Positions 35,003-43,826 of a DNA stretch of 44,009 bases are shown piece after piece; the first letter of the stretch is position 1; the number at the start of each line of letters is the position of its first letter. Below the pieces are notes generated by a model that had not been told where the DNA came from, ran no database searches, and saw only the letters and a list, made by a program, of their open reading frames with translations. Location: positions 1 through 44,009 of the IMG/VR virus record IMGVR_UViG_3300042465_006666, one strand, 5' to 3'. Position numbers and translations under genes: made by a program. The stretch comes from a virus.

Positions 35003-36471
35003 GCAAAGTACAGCTTAGTGCAGACTTAATTGAATCCTTTGGCGGGACGTTTATCTCGCCAAAGTATGATCAGTTATGCCCTACGCCTTTCTTTCACCGG
35101 GAAGCGTGGAAGCTGTACACGTCTGACGTAACTTCTGCAATGGTCATTGCTCCGCGAGATCACGCAAAGTCCAGCGCGCTTTCCATGGTTTATATTCTGG
35201 CGGAAGTTCTTTTCCGTTCCAGCGATTACGTAATCCTAGTCGGTTCTACGGAAGACGGCGCAGCAGAGCAACTTGGCAACATCACAGAAGAACTGTCCGA
35301 AAACGAAGATTTGATTCGCGAGTTTGGAATTAAAAAGTTTCACCGTACCGCCACTACTGACGTCATCGTAGAAATGTCTGACGGGCACAAGTTCCGCATC
35401 CTAGCTCGCGGTGCTGAACAGCGTATCCGCGGCCGCTTGTGGAAAGGTAAACGTCCTAACCTTCTTGTCTGCGATGACATGGAAGACGACGAGCAGGTAG
35501 AAAACGCTGATCGCCGCCGTAAGTTTCGTATTTGGTTTTTTCGCGCTGCCAAGCAAGCTTTGAGTAAATCCGGCAAGATCCGCGTACACGGTACAATCTT
35601 GCACGACGACTCTTTACTTTCTCGCCTGCGCAAAAACCGCACTTGGCAGCATCTATTTTACTCTGCTCACGCAAGCTTTGACGATTTCTCCGGAATGCTT
35701 TGGCCTGAGCGTTGGACTGAAGCACACTTGCGCGCGCGTCGGCAAGAATTTATTGAGGACGGTGATTCTGCGGGTTACTCACAAGAGTTCTTAAACAACC
35801 CCCTTGACCACTCAGACGCATTTCTTAAGCAAGCCGATTTCAAGCATATGTCAAGTGATGACTATGAAACGGATAAGATTATCTGCGTGGCTGCTGATTT
35901 TGCAGTATCTCGCGCGGACAAGGCTAACCGTACTGCTTTTGCAATCGGCGGAAAGGATGTTAATAACATCTTGCACTTCATTGATGTTCGGAAGGGCCGC
36001 TGGGATCCAACCGAATGGATTGAGGAGATGTTTGATATTCAGCGACAGTACAATCCGGAAGTGTTTTGGGTTGAAGATGGCGTAATCTGGAAGTCCGTCA
36101 AGTCAATGATCTACCGCGAAATGCAAGTGCGGGATCTACGTATTAACTTTGAAGCTATCTTGCCCGTCAAAGACAAAGGAACGCGTGGCCGCTCTTACCA
36201 GCGTCGTATGCGAGCCGGCCAGTGCCGCTTTAACAAGCGCGCAGAGTGGTACGCGGACTTTGAACAGGAAAACTTACGCTTTACCGGCACTGCCCAGGCA
36301 ACCCTTGACGATCAATTTGACGCAGCGGCTTTGCTTAGTCGCGGCTTCGACGATCTTACTCACGTAGAACCTGAGGATTTTTTCACCGAAGACGAGTGGG
36401 AAATGGAAAAAGGTTTTTGGAACCGGCCAAGTTCTGGTGCTGACGGCCGTTCTGCGGTAACAGGATATTAA
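34999..36471 (+). CDS. terL: Terminase large subunit, GTG start
   Basis: This 490-residue DNA-packaging motor has an ATPase Walker A VIAPRDHAKSSAL at 49-61 and Walker B LLVCDDMEDDE at about 155-165. The RNase H-like nuclease has VAADFAVSRADKANRTAF (first Asp at 300), FWVEDGVIWKS and ATLDDQFDAAALL. It starts at GTG 34999, which overlaps the previous stop (GTGA); no ATG alternative gives a full N-terminus. The stop is directly followed by the portal ATG. Length and motifs are standard. Confidence 0.95.
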   Translation: MSKVQLSADLIESFGGTFISPKYDQLCPTPFFHREAWKLYTSDVTSAMVIAPRDHAKSSALSMVYILAEVLFRSSDYVILVGSTEDGAAEQLGNITEELSENEDLIREFGIKKFHRTATTDVIVEMSDGHKFRILARGAEQRIRGRLWKGKRPNLLVCDDMEDDEQVENADRRRKFRIWFFRAAKQALSKSGKIRVHGTILHDDSLLSRLRKNRTWQHLFYSAHASFDDFSGMLWPERWTEAHLRARRQEFIEDGDSAGYSQEFLNNPLDHSDAFLKQADFKHMSSDDYETDKIICVAADFAVSRADKANRTAFAIGGKDVNNILHFIDVRKGRWDPTEWIEEMFDIQRQYNPEVFWVEDGVIWKSVKSMIYREMQVRDLRINFEAILPVKDKGTRGRSYQRRMRAGQCRFNKRAEWYADFEQENLRFTGTAQATLDDQFDAAALLSRGFDDLTHVEPEDFFTEDEWEMEKGFWNRPSSGADGRSAVTGY

Positions 36472-38544
36472 ATGCTTAATCTTGACAAGCCTATTACTCT
36501 AAACGCCAAGGCAATAGGCTCGCCTAACCTTTGTGACTTGTTTGACTCTAACGATCTGCGGAGAATCGGGGAAGAGTGCCATGCAGGTTACACGCGAGAT
36601 GAGTATTCTCGGTCTATCTGGATGAAGCGCAATGAGTCTGGGATGGACTTGGCGCTGCAGATTCAGAAAGACAAGACTTTTCCGTGGCCCGGTTGCAGTA
36701 ACGTAGCGTTTCCGCTGGTAACTATCGCCGCAATGCAGTTTCATGCGCGCGCGTATCCTGCGATTGTCAACGGAACTGATATTGTCAAGTGCACAGTTTT
36801 TGGCGATGACCCGCAAGGGGAGCAAACTGCCCACGCTGACCGCGTTTCTACGCACATGAGCTGGCAATTGCTGTACCAAGATAAGACTTGGGAAGAACAA
36901 GAAGACAAAGCGATCTTAAATCTTAGCATTATCGGTACGAATTTTAAGAAATCTTACTATTCCGCTTCACTTGGCCACAACGTCAGTGAACTTGTGCTGG
37001 CAAAAGACTTGGTGCTGGATTACTGGAGCAAGTCCGTCGAGGATTCTCCCCGCAAGACCCACAAGCTCCCGATGTTCCGTAACGAAGTTTACGAAAAAGT
37101 CATGCGTGGTGTTTTTTGCGACGTGCTTGAGCAGCCTTGGTATATGCACGCTCCGTCGCCGACGATTTCTACGTTGCAGCGGGTTAATCAAGACAATCGC
37201 CAGGGACTAATTCCCCCGCCGCCCGATGAAACTACAGCTTTACTGTTCCTTGAGCAGCATTGCAATATGGACTTGGACGGGGATGGTTATGCTGAGCCTT
37301 ACATTATTACTTTTGAGTCTACCTCCAAATACGTAGTCCGTATCGTAACTCGCTTTGACCGGGAAAGTGATATCGAACGCGTTGCTAGCGGGCCACATAA
37401 AGGCAAGATTATTCGCATTAACGCAATGGAGTACTTTACTAAAAAGACCTTTATTCCAAGTCCGGATGGCGGCATCTACGATATTGGATTCGGTGTTTTC
37501 CTTGGGCCACTTAACGAAGCCGTTAACTCCTTAGTAAATATGCTGCTTGATGCGGGGACTATGCAGACTACCGGCGGTGGTTTCTTGGGTCGCGGTGCTA
37601 AGATTCGCGGGGGTGTCTATACAATTGCTCCGTTTGAGTGGAAACGCGTAGACTCTACAGGGGATGATCTGCGTAAGTCGATCTACCCGCTTCCCATTAA
37701 CGCCCCTTCTGACGTACTGTTTCAGCTTCTTAGCTTGCTGATTAACTACACTTCGCGTGTCAGCGGAACCACTGATATAACTGTAGGCGAAAACCCCGGC
37801 CAGAACACTCCGGCTCAAACTACACAAACCATGGTAGAGATGGGCCAGAAAATTTACACGGCAATCTTTAAACGTATCTGGCGTTCGTCTAAGGAAGAAT
37901 TTTCCAAGCTATTCAAGCTCAACGGAATGTTCTTGCCTCTTGACGTACCCCAGCCCGGCGGAGCCACGCGTGCTGACTACCAAGGCAGTACGGATAAAAT
38001 ATCTCCAGTTGCAGATCCAAACGTAACCAGCGATTCTATGCGCTTGCAGATGGCTGGTGCGCTTAAGCAAGCCGCCATGACAACTCCCGGATACAATCGC
38101 GACGCTGTGGAAGTACGTTACCTCAAGGCTTTGCGCATCGATGGAATTCCTGCGGTATTCCCCGGTACTCAAGGCCAACCTCCGGCAAAAGACCCCAAGC
38201 TCCAGATCGAAGAGACTAAAATCCAGGGGCGTCTGCAAGAGCAACAAATTGCCCTGCAAACCCAGATGCAACAATTTGCGATTACGCTGGAAGAAGAAAA
38301 GCGTATGAACAATGCGAAGATAATAGAACTTATGGCAAAGGCCCAAAACGAAGCTGCCAATGCGCAGACCGAACAAGCTTACGCTCAAGTCGCTATCATC
38401 AACGCGGAGATTGCGCGCGTCCGCGCAGAGAACGAGCACATCAACACCAGAATCGAGCACCTGCTTTCCGCTGCAAAAATTCAAGCAGCTCATCAAATCG
38501 GAATCCAAGGACTTGCTACGGCCCAAGAGAAAGCTAAGAAATGA
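36472..38544 (+). CDS. Portal protein (P22 gp1-like)
   Basis: This is a 690-residue protein. It forms the dodecameric ring for DNA entry. Visible are DKTFPWPGCSNVAFPLVTIAAMQFHARAYP near 70-100, a middle wing domain (ENPGQNTPAQTTQTMVEMGQKIYTAIFKRIW) and a long helical, Gln/Glu-rich C-terminus at about 580-690 that would form the barrel or tunnel. P22-type portals have such a C-terminal helical barrel, and this length is typical. It lies between terL and the scaffold region. Confidence 0.9.
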   Translation: MLNLDKPITLNAKAIGSPNLCDLFDSNDLRRIGEECHAGYTRDEYSRSIWMKRNESGMDLALQIQKDKTFPWPGCSNVAFPLVTIAAMQFHARAYPAIVNGTDIVKCTVFGDDPQGEQTAHADRVSTHMSWQLLYQDKTWEEQEDKAILNLSIIGTNFKKSYYSASLGHNVSELVLAKDLVLDYWSKSVEDSPRKTHKLPMFRNEVYEKVMRGVFCDVLEQPWYMHAPSPTISTLQRVNQDNRQGLIPPPPDETTALLFLEQHCNMDLDGDGYAEPYIITFESTSKYVVRIVTRFDRESDIERVASGPHKGKIIRINAMEYFTKKTFIPSPDGGIYDIGFGVFLGPLNEAVNSLVNMLLDAGTMQTTGGGFLGRGAKIRGGVYTIAPFEWKRVDSTGDDLRKSIYPLPINAPSDVLFQLLSLLINYTSRVSGTTDITVGENPGQNTPAQTTQTMVEMGQKIYTAIFKRIWRSSKEEFSKLFKLNGMFLPLDVPQPGGATRADYQGSTDKISPVADPNVTSDSMRLQMAGALKQAAMTTPGYNRDAVEVRYLKALRIDGIPAVFPGTQGQPPAKDPKLQIEETKIQGRLQEQQIALQTQMQQFAITLEEEKRMNNAKIIELMAKAQNEAANAQTEQAYAQVAIINAEIARVRAENEHINTRIEHLLSAAKIQAAHQIGIQGLATAQEKAKK

Positions 38545-38837
38545 CACGAGCTATAACTGAACACGAGTTCGAAGAATGGAAGTCACATCCAGTAACACTG
38601 GCAGTGATGGAAATCCTTGCCAAGAAACGCGATGAAATGCGCCATGCTTGGGAAGGTGGATCCTTCACCGATTACGACGAGCGCGCAATGGCTCTGACTA
38701 ACGTGGGGAATATTGGTACTTGCAAAGGCTATGCTTTTGTTCAAGACCTAGATTATGAGCAATACATAGGAGAGTTAGATGACAGAGGTGATAAACACAT
38801 CGGGCCTGGAACCACGCGGAGTGGCGGTACTGATTAA
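38541..38837 (+). CDS. Small hypothetical protein after portal (98 aa)
   Basis: This 98-residue protein, AITEHEFEEWKSHPVTLAVMEILAKKRDEMRHAWEGGSFTDYDERAMALTNVGNIGTCKGYAFVQDLDYEQY, is helical, with a pattern common beside podovirus portals. It starts in ATGA overlap with the portal. Its last 59 bases overlap the GroES-like gene in another frame, which is unusually long for this phage. Function unknown. Confidence 0.65.
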   Translation: MTRAITEHEFEEWKSHPVTLAVMEILAKKRDEMRHAWEGGSFTDYDERAMALTNVGNIGTCKGYAFVQDLDYEQYIGELDDRGDKHIGPGTTRSGGTD

Positions 38838-39114
38838 ACTTTACGAACCCGAACGCAGAGGAGCTCAGATAGTGTTACCAGAGTCTGTTCAAGGACGATT
38901 AAGCATGGTGGATAACCGTGCTGTAGTTGTTGCTGTTGGGCCTAGCGCCTGGCATGATGAACCGACTCCGCGCGCAGTTATCGGCGACCGCGTACTGGTG
39001 ACAAAGTTTGCAGGTTTCATGGCAAAAGGGCCGGCAGATGGAATCATCTACCGTTTGGTAAACGACCGAGATATATTCTGTGCTATCACGCACGAGGAGA
39101 CTGAGCATGGCTGA
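38779..39114 (+). CDS. GroES-like co-chaperonin
   Basis: This 111-residue protein has the GroES beta-barrel order: PRGVAVLIKLYEPERRGAQIVLPESVQGR (first strands and the start of a mobile-loop-like segment), NRAVVVAVGPSAW, AVIGDRVLVTKFAGFMA, and YRLVNDRDIFCAI at the end. Length is close to bacterial GroES (97). Phage GroES analogues (T4 gp31, RB49 CocO) adapt GroEL for folding the capsid protein, and here the gene lies between portal and scaffold, which supports that role. AGGAGAG lies before the ATG. Confidence 0.75.
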   Translation: MTEVINTSGLEPRGVAVLIKLYEPERRGAQIVLPESVQGRLSMVDNRAVVVAVGPSAWHDEPTPRAVIGDRVLVTKFAGFMAKGPADGIIYRLVNDRDIFCAITHEETEHG

Positions 39115-39961
39115 TGAAAACATTGCAAGTGTAGAAAGTGTTGCACCAGCCGAGGTGCAGCAAGCTGCGGAGAAAATGGGCTGGATTCCTCCGTCTCGCT
39201 TTCGCGGTGATCCGGAACGCTTTGTTGATGCTGACGTTTACATTGAGCGTGGTGAAGCTGTGTTGCCAATCGTTAAAGAGCAAAACAAACGGCTACACGC
39301 AGAACTTGAAAACCTGCGAGGAGAATCCCGGAAAACCGCGGCTGCGCTAAAGGCAGCTCAAGATTCCATTTCCCAGATTGAAGAGCGGCATACGGTTGAC
39401 ACGCAGAAAGCTGTGGAAGCCGCGCGTCGCCAGGTGAAGTTGCAACTGTCTGCGGCTTCCGAAGCAGGTGACCACGATGGAGTAGCAGAGTTAACTGATC
39501 GGCTTACGCAGCTGAACACGACTCCTGCGCCAGCTGTCAAGCAAACGCCTTCGGAAGCCCCGCCGGTATTTCAACCGCCGCCTGATCTTGCAGAGTGGAA
39601 TGCTGAGAACCCTTGGTTTGGCACAAACAAGCGTAAAACTGCACTGGCTTTGGGCATCGCCCAAGAACTGCGGGATGCCGGCGAGTCTGGAGTTGGCCGA
39701 GCCTTTTTCGACAAGGTTGCAGCGGAAGTTGCAAAAGAACTCGGCACCGCCGAGACCCCGCGCGGCGATAAAGTTGAAGGTGCGCGAAATGGTTCCGACA
39801 GCGAAGTACGCAGCAGTGGTCGCAAAGGCTACGCTGCAATGCCAGCAGACGCACGGGCCGCTTGCGATGCGGACTCTCGCCGTTTCGTGGGCAGTGACAA
39901 AAAGTACAAGAGTCAACAAGAGTGGCGTAATCGGTACGCTGAGATATATTTCGGAGAATAA
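39107..39961 (+). CDS. Capsid scaffold protein
   Basis: This 284-residue protein has a short N-terminal domain (KMGWIPPSRFRGDPERFVDADVYIERGE), a coiled coil at about 55-130 (LPIVKEQNKRLHAELENLRGESRKTAAALKAAQDSISQIEE), a Pro-rich linker, and a basic C-terminal helix (GSDKKYKSQQEWRNRYAEIYF) of the type that contacts capsid subunits. The start at 39107 has GAGGAGA six bases upstream and overlaps the GroES-like stop; the longer frame from 39080 is rejected. Position before the capsid gene fits a scaffold. Confidence 0.8.
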   Translation: MADENIASVESVAPAEVQQAAEKMGWIPPSRFRGDPERFVDADVYIERGEAVLPIVKEQNKRLHAELENLRGESRKTAAALKAAQDSISQIEERHTVDTQKAVEAARRQVKLQLSAASEAGDHDGVAELTDRLTQLNTTPAPAVKQTPSEAPPVFQPPPDLAEWNAENPWFGTNKRKTALALGIAQELRDAGESGVGRAFFDKVAAEVAKELGTAETPRGDKVEGARNGSDSEVRSSGRKGYAAMPADARAACDADSRRFVGSDKKYKSQQEWRNRYAEIYFGE

Positions 39962-39963
39962 AA

Positions 39964-40479
39964 ATGGAATTGCTTAACCCTGCAAACAAGAAAGAAAGCG
40001 TCGCGCGTGAGCGTAAGCGCATCCCAATGTCAGTGCCGGTACAACGCCTTGAAGTGGCGGAGTTACCAGGTTATCACCTGCATTGGTTTCTGAACACCCC
40101 AGAGCGCCTTCAGCGGGCTATCGATGGTGGGTACGAGTTTGTAAACGAGTACGAAATGAAACTCAATAACGTAAGTCTCGGCGGCGAATCTAGCGTCAGC
40201 GGGAATACCGACATGGGCTCAAGAGTAAGTGTTGTCTCCGGACAAGAGGTAGGAAAAGATGGTCAACCAACTCGGCTGGTTTTAATGAAAATCAAGCAAG
40301 AGTGGTGGGACGAAGACCAGGTACTGGTTGAGGCTAAAAATTCGAAGATTCGTGAGTCTCTTCTTGGCGGAATGATTGGAGCAGAAAACGATCGCCCAGG
40401 CGACGCTCAGCACCGCTACGTAGACAAAACGAAAACTCAAATTCCGGACTTTTTCAAATCCAAGCGCAGAAGCGCTTAA
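39964..40479 (+). CDS. Conserved head-region protein (171 aa)
   Basis: This 171-residue protein has RKRIPMSVPVQRLEVAELPGYHLHWFLNTPERLQRAIDGGYEFVN, followed by RVSVVSGQEVGKDGQPTRLVLMKIKQEWWDEDQ and a basic tail DFFKSKRRSA. This pattern is recurrent between scaffold and capsid genes of environmental podoviruses. Role unknown; a minor head protein is likely. Confidence 0.75.
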   Translation: MELLNPANKKESVARERKRIPMSVPVQRLEVAELPGYHLHWFLNTPERLQRAIDGGYEFVNEYEMKLNNVSLGGESSVSGNTDMGSRVSVVSGQEVGKDGQPTRLVLMKIKQEWWDEDQVLVEAKNSKIRESLLGGMIGAENDRPGDAQHRYVDKTKTQIPDFFKSKRRSA

Positions 40480-40494
40480 CCTACGGAGATTTTC

Positions 40495-41103
40495 ATGGCA
40501 AATGCTAATCGTCCGAGTGGCTTTACACCAGTGCAGTACCTTAGTGGTGCGCCCTGGAGTGGGCAAGCTCGGCTTTACTCTATCGCGGCTGCTTACGCTA
40601 CCGCACTCTACATTGGCGACCCTGTAATTAGCAGTGGAACCGCTGATGCAAACGGCGTTCCAGGCATTATACTTGGCGCTGCAACGGGCGCACTTCGCGG
40701 CGTGATTGTCGGCTTGGGGTCTTCTGAAGGCCTTCCAGCTAACATTATCAATCCCAATGTTGCCTATCGTCCTGCTGCTGCGCAGACAACCGACTGGTAC
40801 GCAATGGTTGTAGATGATCCAAATGTGATCTTCGCTATCCAGGAAGAGTCTAACGGTACTGCGATTGCGGCTACCCAGATTGGTTTGAATACTATCCCAG
40901 TCGTTGGCACTGGTAATGGATTCATCTCGGGCTGGTTGCTGAGTAGCTCCACCGGTGCAACTCCCGCGACTACCGCAACCCTCCAGCTTCGCTTGATGGG
41001 TCTGGTTCGCACTCAAGACAATGCGTTTGGCGCCTATGCTAAGCACCTTGTAAAGATTAACGTGCATGAACTTGGCACAGGTACCGGCGCCGCTGGCGTC
41101 TAA
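40495..41103 (+). CDS. Putative head decoration (cement) protein
   Basis: This 202-residue protein, mostly beta, has RPSGFTPVQYLSGAPWSGQARLYSIAAAYATALYIGDPV, with repeated Gly/Ala/Thr turns. This is the style of capsid decoration or cement proteins and stands directly before the major capsid gene. CGGAG lies before the ATG. The assignment is by position and fold-like pattern. Confidence 0.7.
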   Translation: MANANRPSGFTPVQYLSGAPWSGQARLYSIAAAYATALYIGDPVISSGTADANGVPGIILGAATGALRGVIVGLGSSEGLPANIINPNVAYRPAAAQTTDWYAMVVDDPNVIFAIQEESNGTAIAATQIGLNTIPVVGTGNGFISGWLLSSSTGATPATTATLQLRLMGLVRTQDNAFGAYAKHLVKINVHELGTGTGAAGV

Positions 41104-41115
41104 AGGAGATATATT

Positions 41116-42036
41116 ATGGCAGGCGGTGTAATTAACACAGGCAGTCACCCAAAGCTTTTGTGGCCAGGGGTGTATACTACGTGGGGTCAGGTTTACGACT
41201 CTCACGCCAAGGAATATACAGATTTGTACGATATCAAAACGTCAGACAAAGCGTATGAACAAGGCGTGCAGGTGACTCCATTTGGCTTGGCTCCGGTCAA
41301 GGCACAGGGCGCTCCAGTGACGTACGATGGTGAAGTTCAAGGTGTTGTCAATACCTATACGCACGTTGCGTATGCGCTTGGCTATATCGTGACCTTTGAA
41401 GAACTGCGCGACAACCAGTACAAAGAGGTAGCGACTCGGCGCGCGGAAGCTAACGCTTTCTCGATGAACCAGACGACGGAGAACGTGGGGGCTTTCCCTT
41501 ACAACAACGCTTTCTCGACGGCTTACTTTACGACTGGCGATGGTGCGTCACTGGTTTCTACCAGCCACATCAACGCTACCGGCGGTACGTTCAGCAATGC
41601 GCTGAGCCCTGCGGCTGATCTGTCCGAAGCTTCGTTGGAAGACCTGACCATCCAGATCATGGGTGCGCAGAATGATACGGGTTTGCTGATCAACATCATG
41701 CCGGAGTCACTGCACATTTCTCGTCAGGAATGGTACAATGCCAACCGCATCTTGCAGTCGGTGTTGCAATCCAACACAGGTAACAACAACATCAACGTGT
41801 TGAAAGCTACTAATGCCTTCCCCAAGGGCATCAAGATGAACCACTACTTTACCGCGCCTCACGCGTGGTTTATTCGGACTAACTGCCCGAATGGTATGAC
41901 GTTCTTCTGGCGTGACGAGCCGATGTTTGATCAGGACAACGACTTCGACACAAAGAACGCAAAGGCTGCAAGCTATATGCGTATGAGCGTTGGGTGCACT
42001 GATCCACGTGGCATCTATGGAAGCAATGGGCCGTAA
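41116..42036 (+). CDS. Major capsid protein
   Basis: This is a 306-residue protein. LWPGVYTTWGQVYDSHAKEYTDLYDIKTSDKAYEQG at the N-terminus, VTYDGEVQGVVNTYTHVAYALGYIVTFEELRDN (E-loop and spine-helix region), then INIMPESLHISRQEWYNANRIL, and the C-terminal FFWRDEPMFDQDNDFDTKNAKAASYMRMSVG match HK97-fold capsid proteins of this phage type. AAGGAGATATATT gives a strong ribosome site at the optimal distance, fitting high expression. Gene order (scaffold, cement, capsid) supports it. Confidence 0.9.
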   Translation: MAGGVINTGSHPKLLWPGVYTTWGQVYDSHAKEYTDLYDIKTSDKAYEQGVQVTPFGLAPVKAQGAPVTYDGEVQGVVNTYTHVAYALGYIVTFEELRDNQYKEVATRRAEANAFSMNQTTENVGAFPYNNAFSTAYFTTGDGASLVSTSHINATGGTFSNALSPAADLSEASLEDLTIQIMGAQNDTGLLINIMPESLHISRQEWYNANRILQSVLQSNTGNNNINVLKATNAFPKGIKMNHYFTAPHAWFIRTNCPNGMTFFWRDEPMFDQDNDFDTKNAKAASYMRMSVGCTDPRGIYGSNGP

Positions 42037-42052
42037 GTTCTAGCTAATGCTC

Positions 42053-42080
42053 GCGCGTATTATTTAATCGTAATCCGCGC
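42053..42080 (+). repeat. Dispersed palindromic element P4, possible terminator
   Basis: GCGCGTATTA (42053-42062), an 8-base loop and TAATCCGCGC (42071-42080) pair at 9 of 10 positions, 17 bp after the capsid stop. Its 3' part, CGTAATCCGCGCGGGT, is identical to P2 in transcript orientation. It may terminate, or stabilise the 3' end of, the capsid transcript. Confidence 0.6.
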
Positions 42081-42111
42081 GGGTATTGTCGAGGGCTTAC
42101 GCCTGAGGTGT

Positions 42112-42127
42112 ACCGGCATTTTCCGGT
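42112..42127 (+). other. Small hairpin between capsid and beta-helix genes
   Basis: ACCGG, a 6-base loop (CATTTT) and CCGGT form a 5-bp stem in the 168-bp gap after the capsid gene. The rest of the gap shows only P4 and the TTAGGAG ribosome site of the next gene. Confidence 0.35.
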
Positions 42128-42204
42128 TGGCTGTAGAGTACGAAATTGCTGAGCTGGCCACTTGGTGTAGGTAATCTCCCCGAATCGTACTTAGGAGAAT
42201 CAAT

Positions 42205-43251
42205 ATGACTACGTTTGCAGATGGACTATTTCAGTTTGGTGGCGTGCCTGTAGTAGGTGCTGTACCTCCACTCTTTGGGTTAAATTCCCGAGCTTTCTTT
42301 GTCGATCCCATCAACGGCTCGGATGGTAACAGTGGCTTGCGGCTTGGCGACGCGCTGGCAACGCTCTACCGTGCACATTACCTCATGCAAGCAGGGCGCA
42401 ACGACGTTTGCTACCTGATCAGTGACGGCACTACCGCAAGTACAGCACGGCTAAGCACGGCGGTTGCAATATCTGCACAGGGCCCTTCAGAGACTCCCGC
42501 GACCACTGGCACACTTACCTGGAGCAAGAACGCCTGCCACCTTATCGGCGTGACAGCTCCCGGCGGTGTTAACAGTCGCGCACGTATCGCTACGCCTACC
42601 GGCACGTACACTTCTGCAACCTTTGGCTCCGGCAACATGGTCGTAGTAAGCGCCCAGGGTTGTTACTTCTCCAACATCAGCGTCAACCACGCATTCACTA
42701 CGGGTGGAGTTACCGACATCGCCTGGACAGACAGCGGCGGCCGCAACACTTACAGCAACATGGGGTTCTTCGGAGCACAGTCAGCAGCTGCTGCCGGCGC
42801 TTCTGGTTCTATGTCGCTGCTGGTAACTGGTAATGTTGGCGAAAATGCTTTCTACACTTGCAGTATTGGCAATGACGCAAGCACCGCGCGTACGGGTAAC
42901 TTTGCGGAGATGCAACTCACCGCCGGTTCGCCGCGAAATCGTTTCTATAAATGCTTCATACAGACCCAGGCAGGTTCGACAACTGCGGCATTCTGGATGA
43001 CAATTGGCGCAAGCGGCATTGACCGCTACGTGCTGTTTGACGATTGCGTATTCTTGAATATGCGCGTTGGTTCAGCTTCTCCGTTCTCCCTAATGGCGGT
43101 TGGTTTTAGTCTTGACGCAGCCCCCGGCGGTACGGTTCTTATGCGGAACTGCATCGGCACAGGCGCAACGAAGTTCACAACTACCGGCGTGGCGGTGACT
43201 AATCAGGCAGCTGGCGCAGCCGGCGGCGGTCTGGGCGTTGCTATTACTTAA
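42205..43251 (+). CDS. Virion protein with right-handed beta-helix
   Basis: This is a 348-residue protein. FVDPINGSDGNSGLRLGDALATLYRAHYLM is the typical opening of pectate-lyase-like repeats, followed by strands with N, S, G and T ladders (ARIATPTGTYTSATFGSGNMVVVSAQGCYFSNISV, NTYSNMGFFGA, NRFYKCFIQTQAGS). Such a protein next to the capsid gene is likely a head fibre or decoration protein. TTAGGAG gives its ribosome site. No catalytic residues can be assigned. Confidence 0.75.
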   Translation: MTTFADGLFQFGGVPVVGAVPPLFGLNSRAFFVDPINGSDGNSGLRLGDALATLYRAHYLMQAGRNDVCYLISDGTTASTARLSTAVAISAQGPSETPATTGTLTWSKNACHLIGVTAPGGVNSRARIATPTGTYTSATFGSGNMVVVSAQGCYFSNISVNHAFTTGGVTDIAWTDSGGRNTYSNMGFFGAQSAAAAGASGSMSLLVTGNVGENAFYTCSIGNDASTARTGNFAEMQLTAGSPRNRFYKCFIQTQAGSTTAAFWMTIGASGIDRYVLFDDCVFLNMRVGSASPFSLMAVGFSLDAAPGGTVLMRNCIGTGATKFTTTGVAVTNQAAGAAGGGLGVAIT

Positions 43252-43283
43252 ACCAACGGGGCTTCGGCCCCTCCGGAGAACTT

Positions 43284-43820
43284 ATGTATCCAATTACACA
43301 GAGACTGTCGGCAGCAGGATACGCTCCCTGGGTGCCGATTAACAGGTTGCAGACTAGCTTTAACACTAACGTAAGTGCCGTTCTTTCTAGCGGCGCTGTT
43401 CTTGAGTACTCTATCGAGTACACGCTGGACAACGCACAAGATCCAAGGAATCTTACGCAACAGTTTACGCTGTCCCGGACTACAACAGTGCTAACAGTTA
43501 CCAAGGCTGCGCACGCATTAAGTGTGGGATCGTCTGTTAAACTTTGGGGAAATGGTGGAGCTAACTTGGACGGAGACTTTAACGTAGCGAGCGTCGTGGA
43601 CGACAAGAACTTTACTGTTACTGTTGCAAATTCTGGCCTGACTGCTGGCAACGGTGTCGGTTGGCTGCAGACTTTACGAGTCTTGCCACTGACGGCTCCG
43701 ACAACTAACAGCACCAGTTCCTCCTTCGGGCTTGACCACGTAATTACAGCCGTGCGAGTTCGCGTAAATACCTGGACTAGCGGAACGCTTGACTTCCAAG
43801 TCATCCAAGGTCGGGGATAA
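43284..43820 (+). CDS. Structural-type protein before gp4-like gene (178 aa)
   Basis: This 178-residue protein begins MYPITQRLSAAGYAPWVPINRLQTSFNTNVSAVLSSGAVLEYSIEYTLDN, then QFTLSRTTTVLTVTKAAHALSVGSSVKLWGNGGANLDGDFNVASV, a beta-barrel-like pattern. The end (VRVRVNTWTSGTLDFQVIQG) resembles a beta-rich C-terminal domain. GGAG lies before the ATG. Virion role inferred from its neighbours. Confidence 0.7.
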   Translation: MYPITQRLSAAGYAPWVPINRLQTSFNTNVSAVLSSGAVLEYSIEYTLDNAQDPRNLTQQFTLSRTTTVLTVTKAAHALSVGSSVKLWGNGGANLDGDFNVASVVDDKNFTVTVANSGLTAGNGVGWLQTLRVLPLTAPTTNSTSSSFGLDHVITAVRVRVNTWTSGTLDFQVIQGRG

Positions 43821-43826
43821 ACTACC

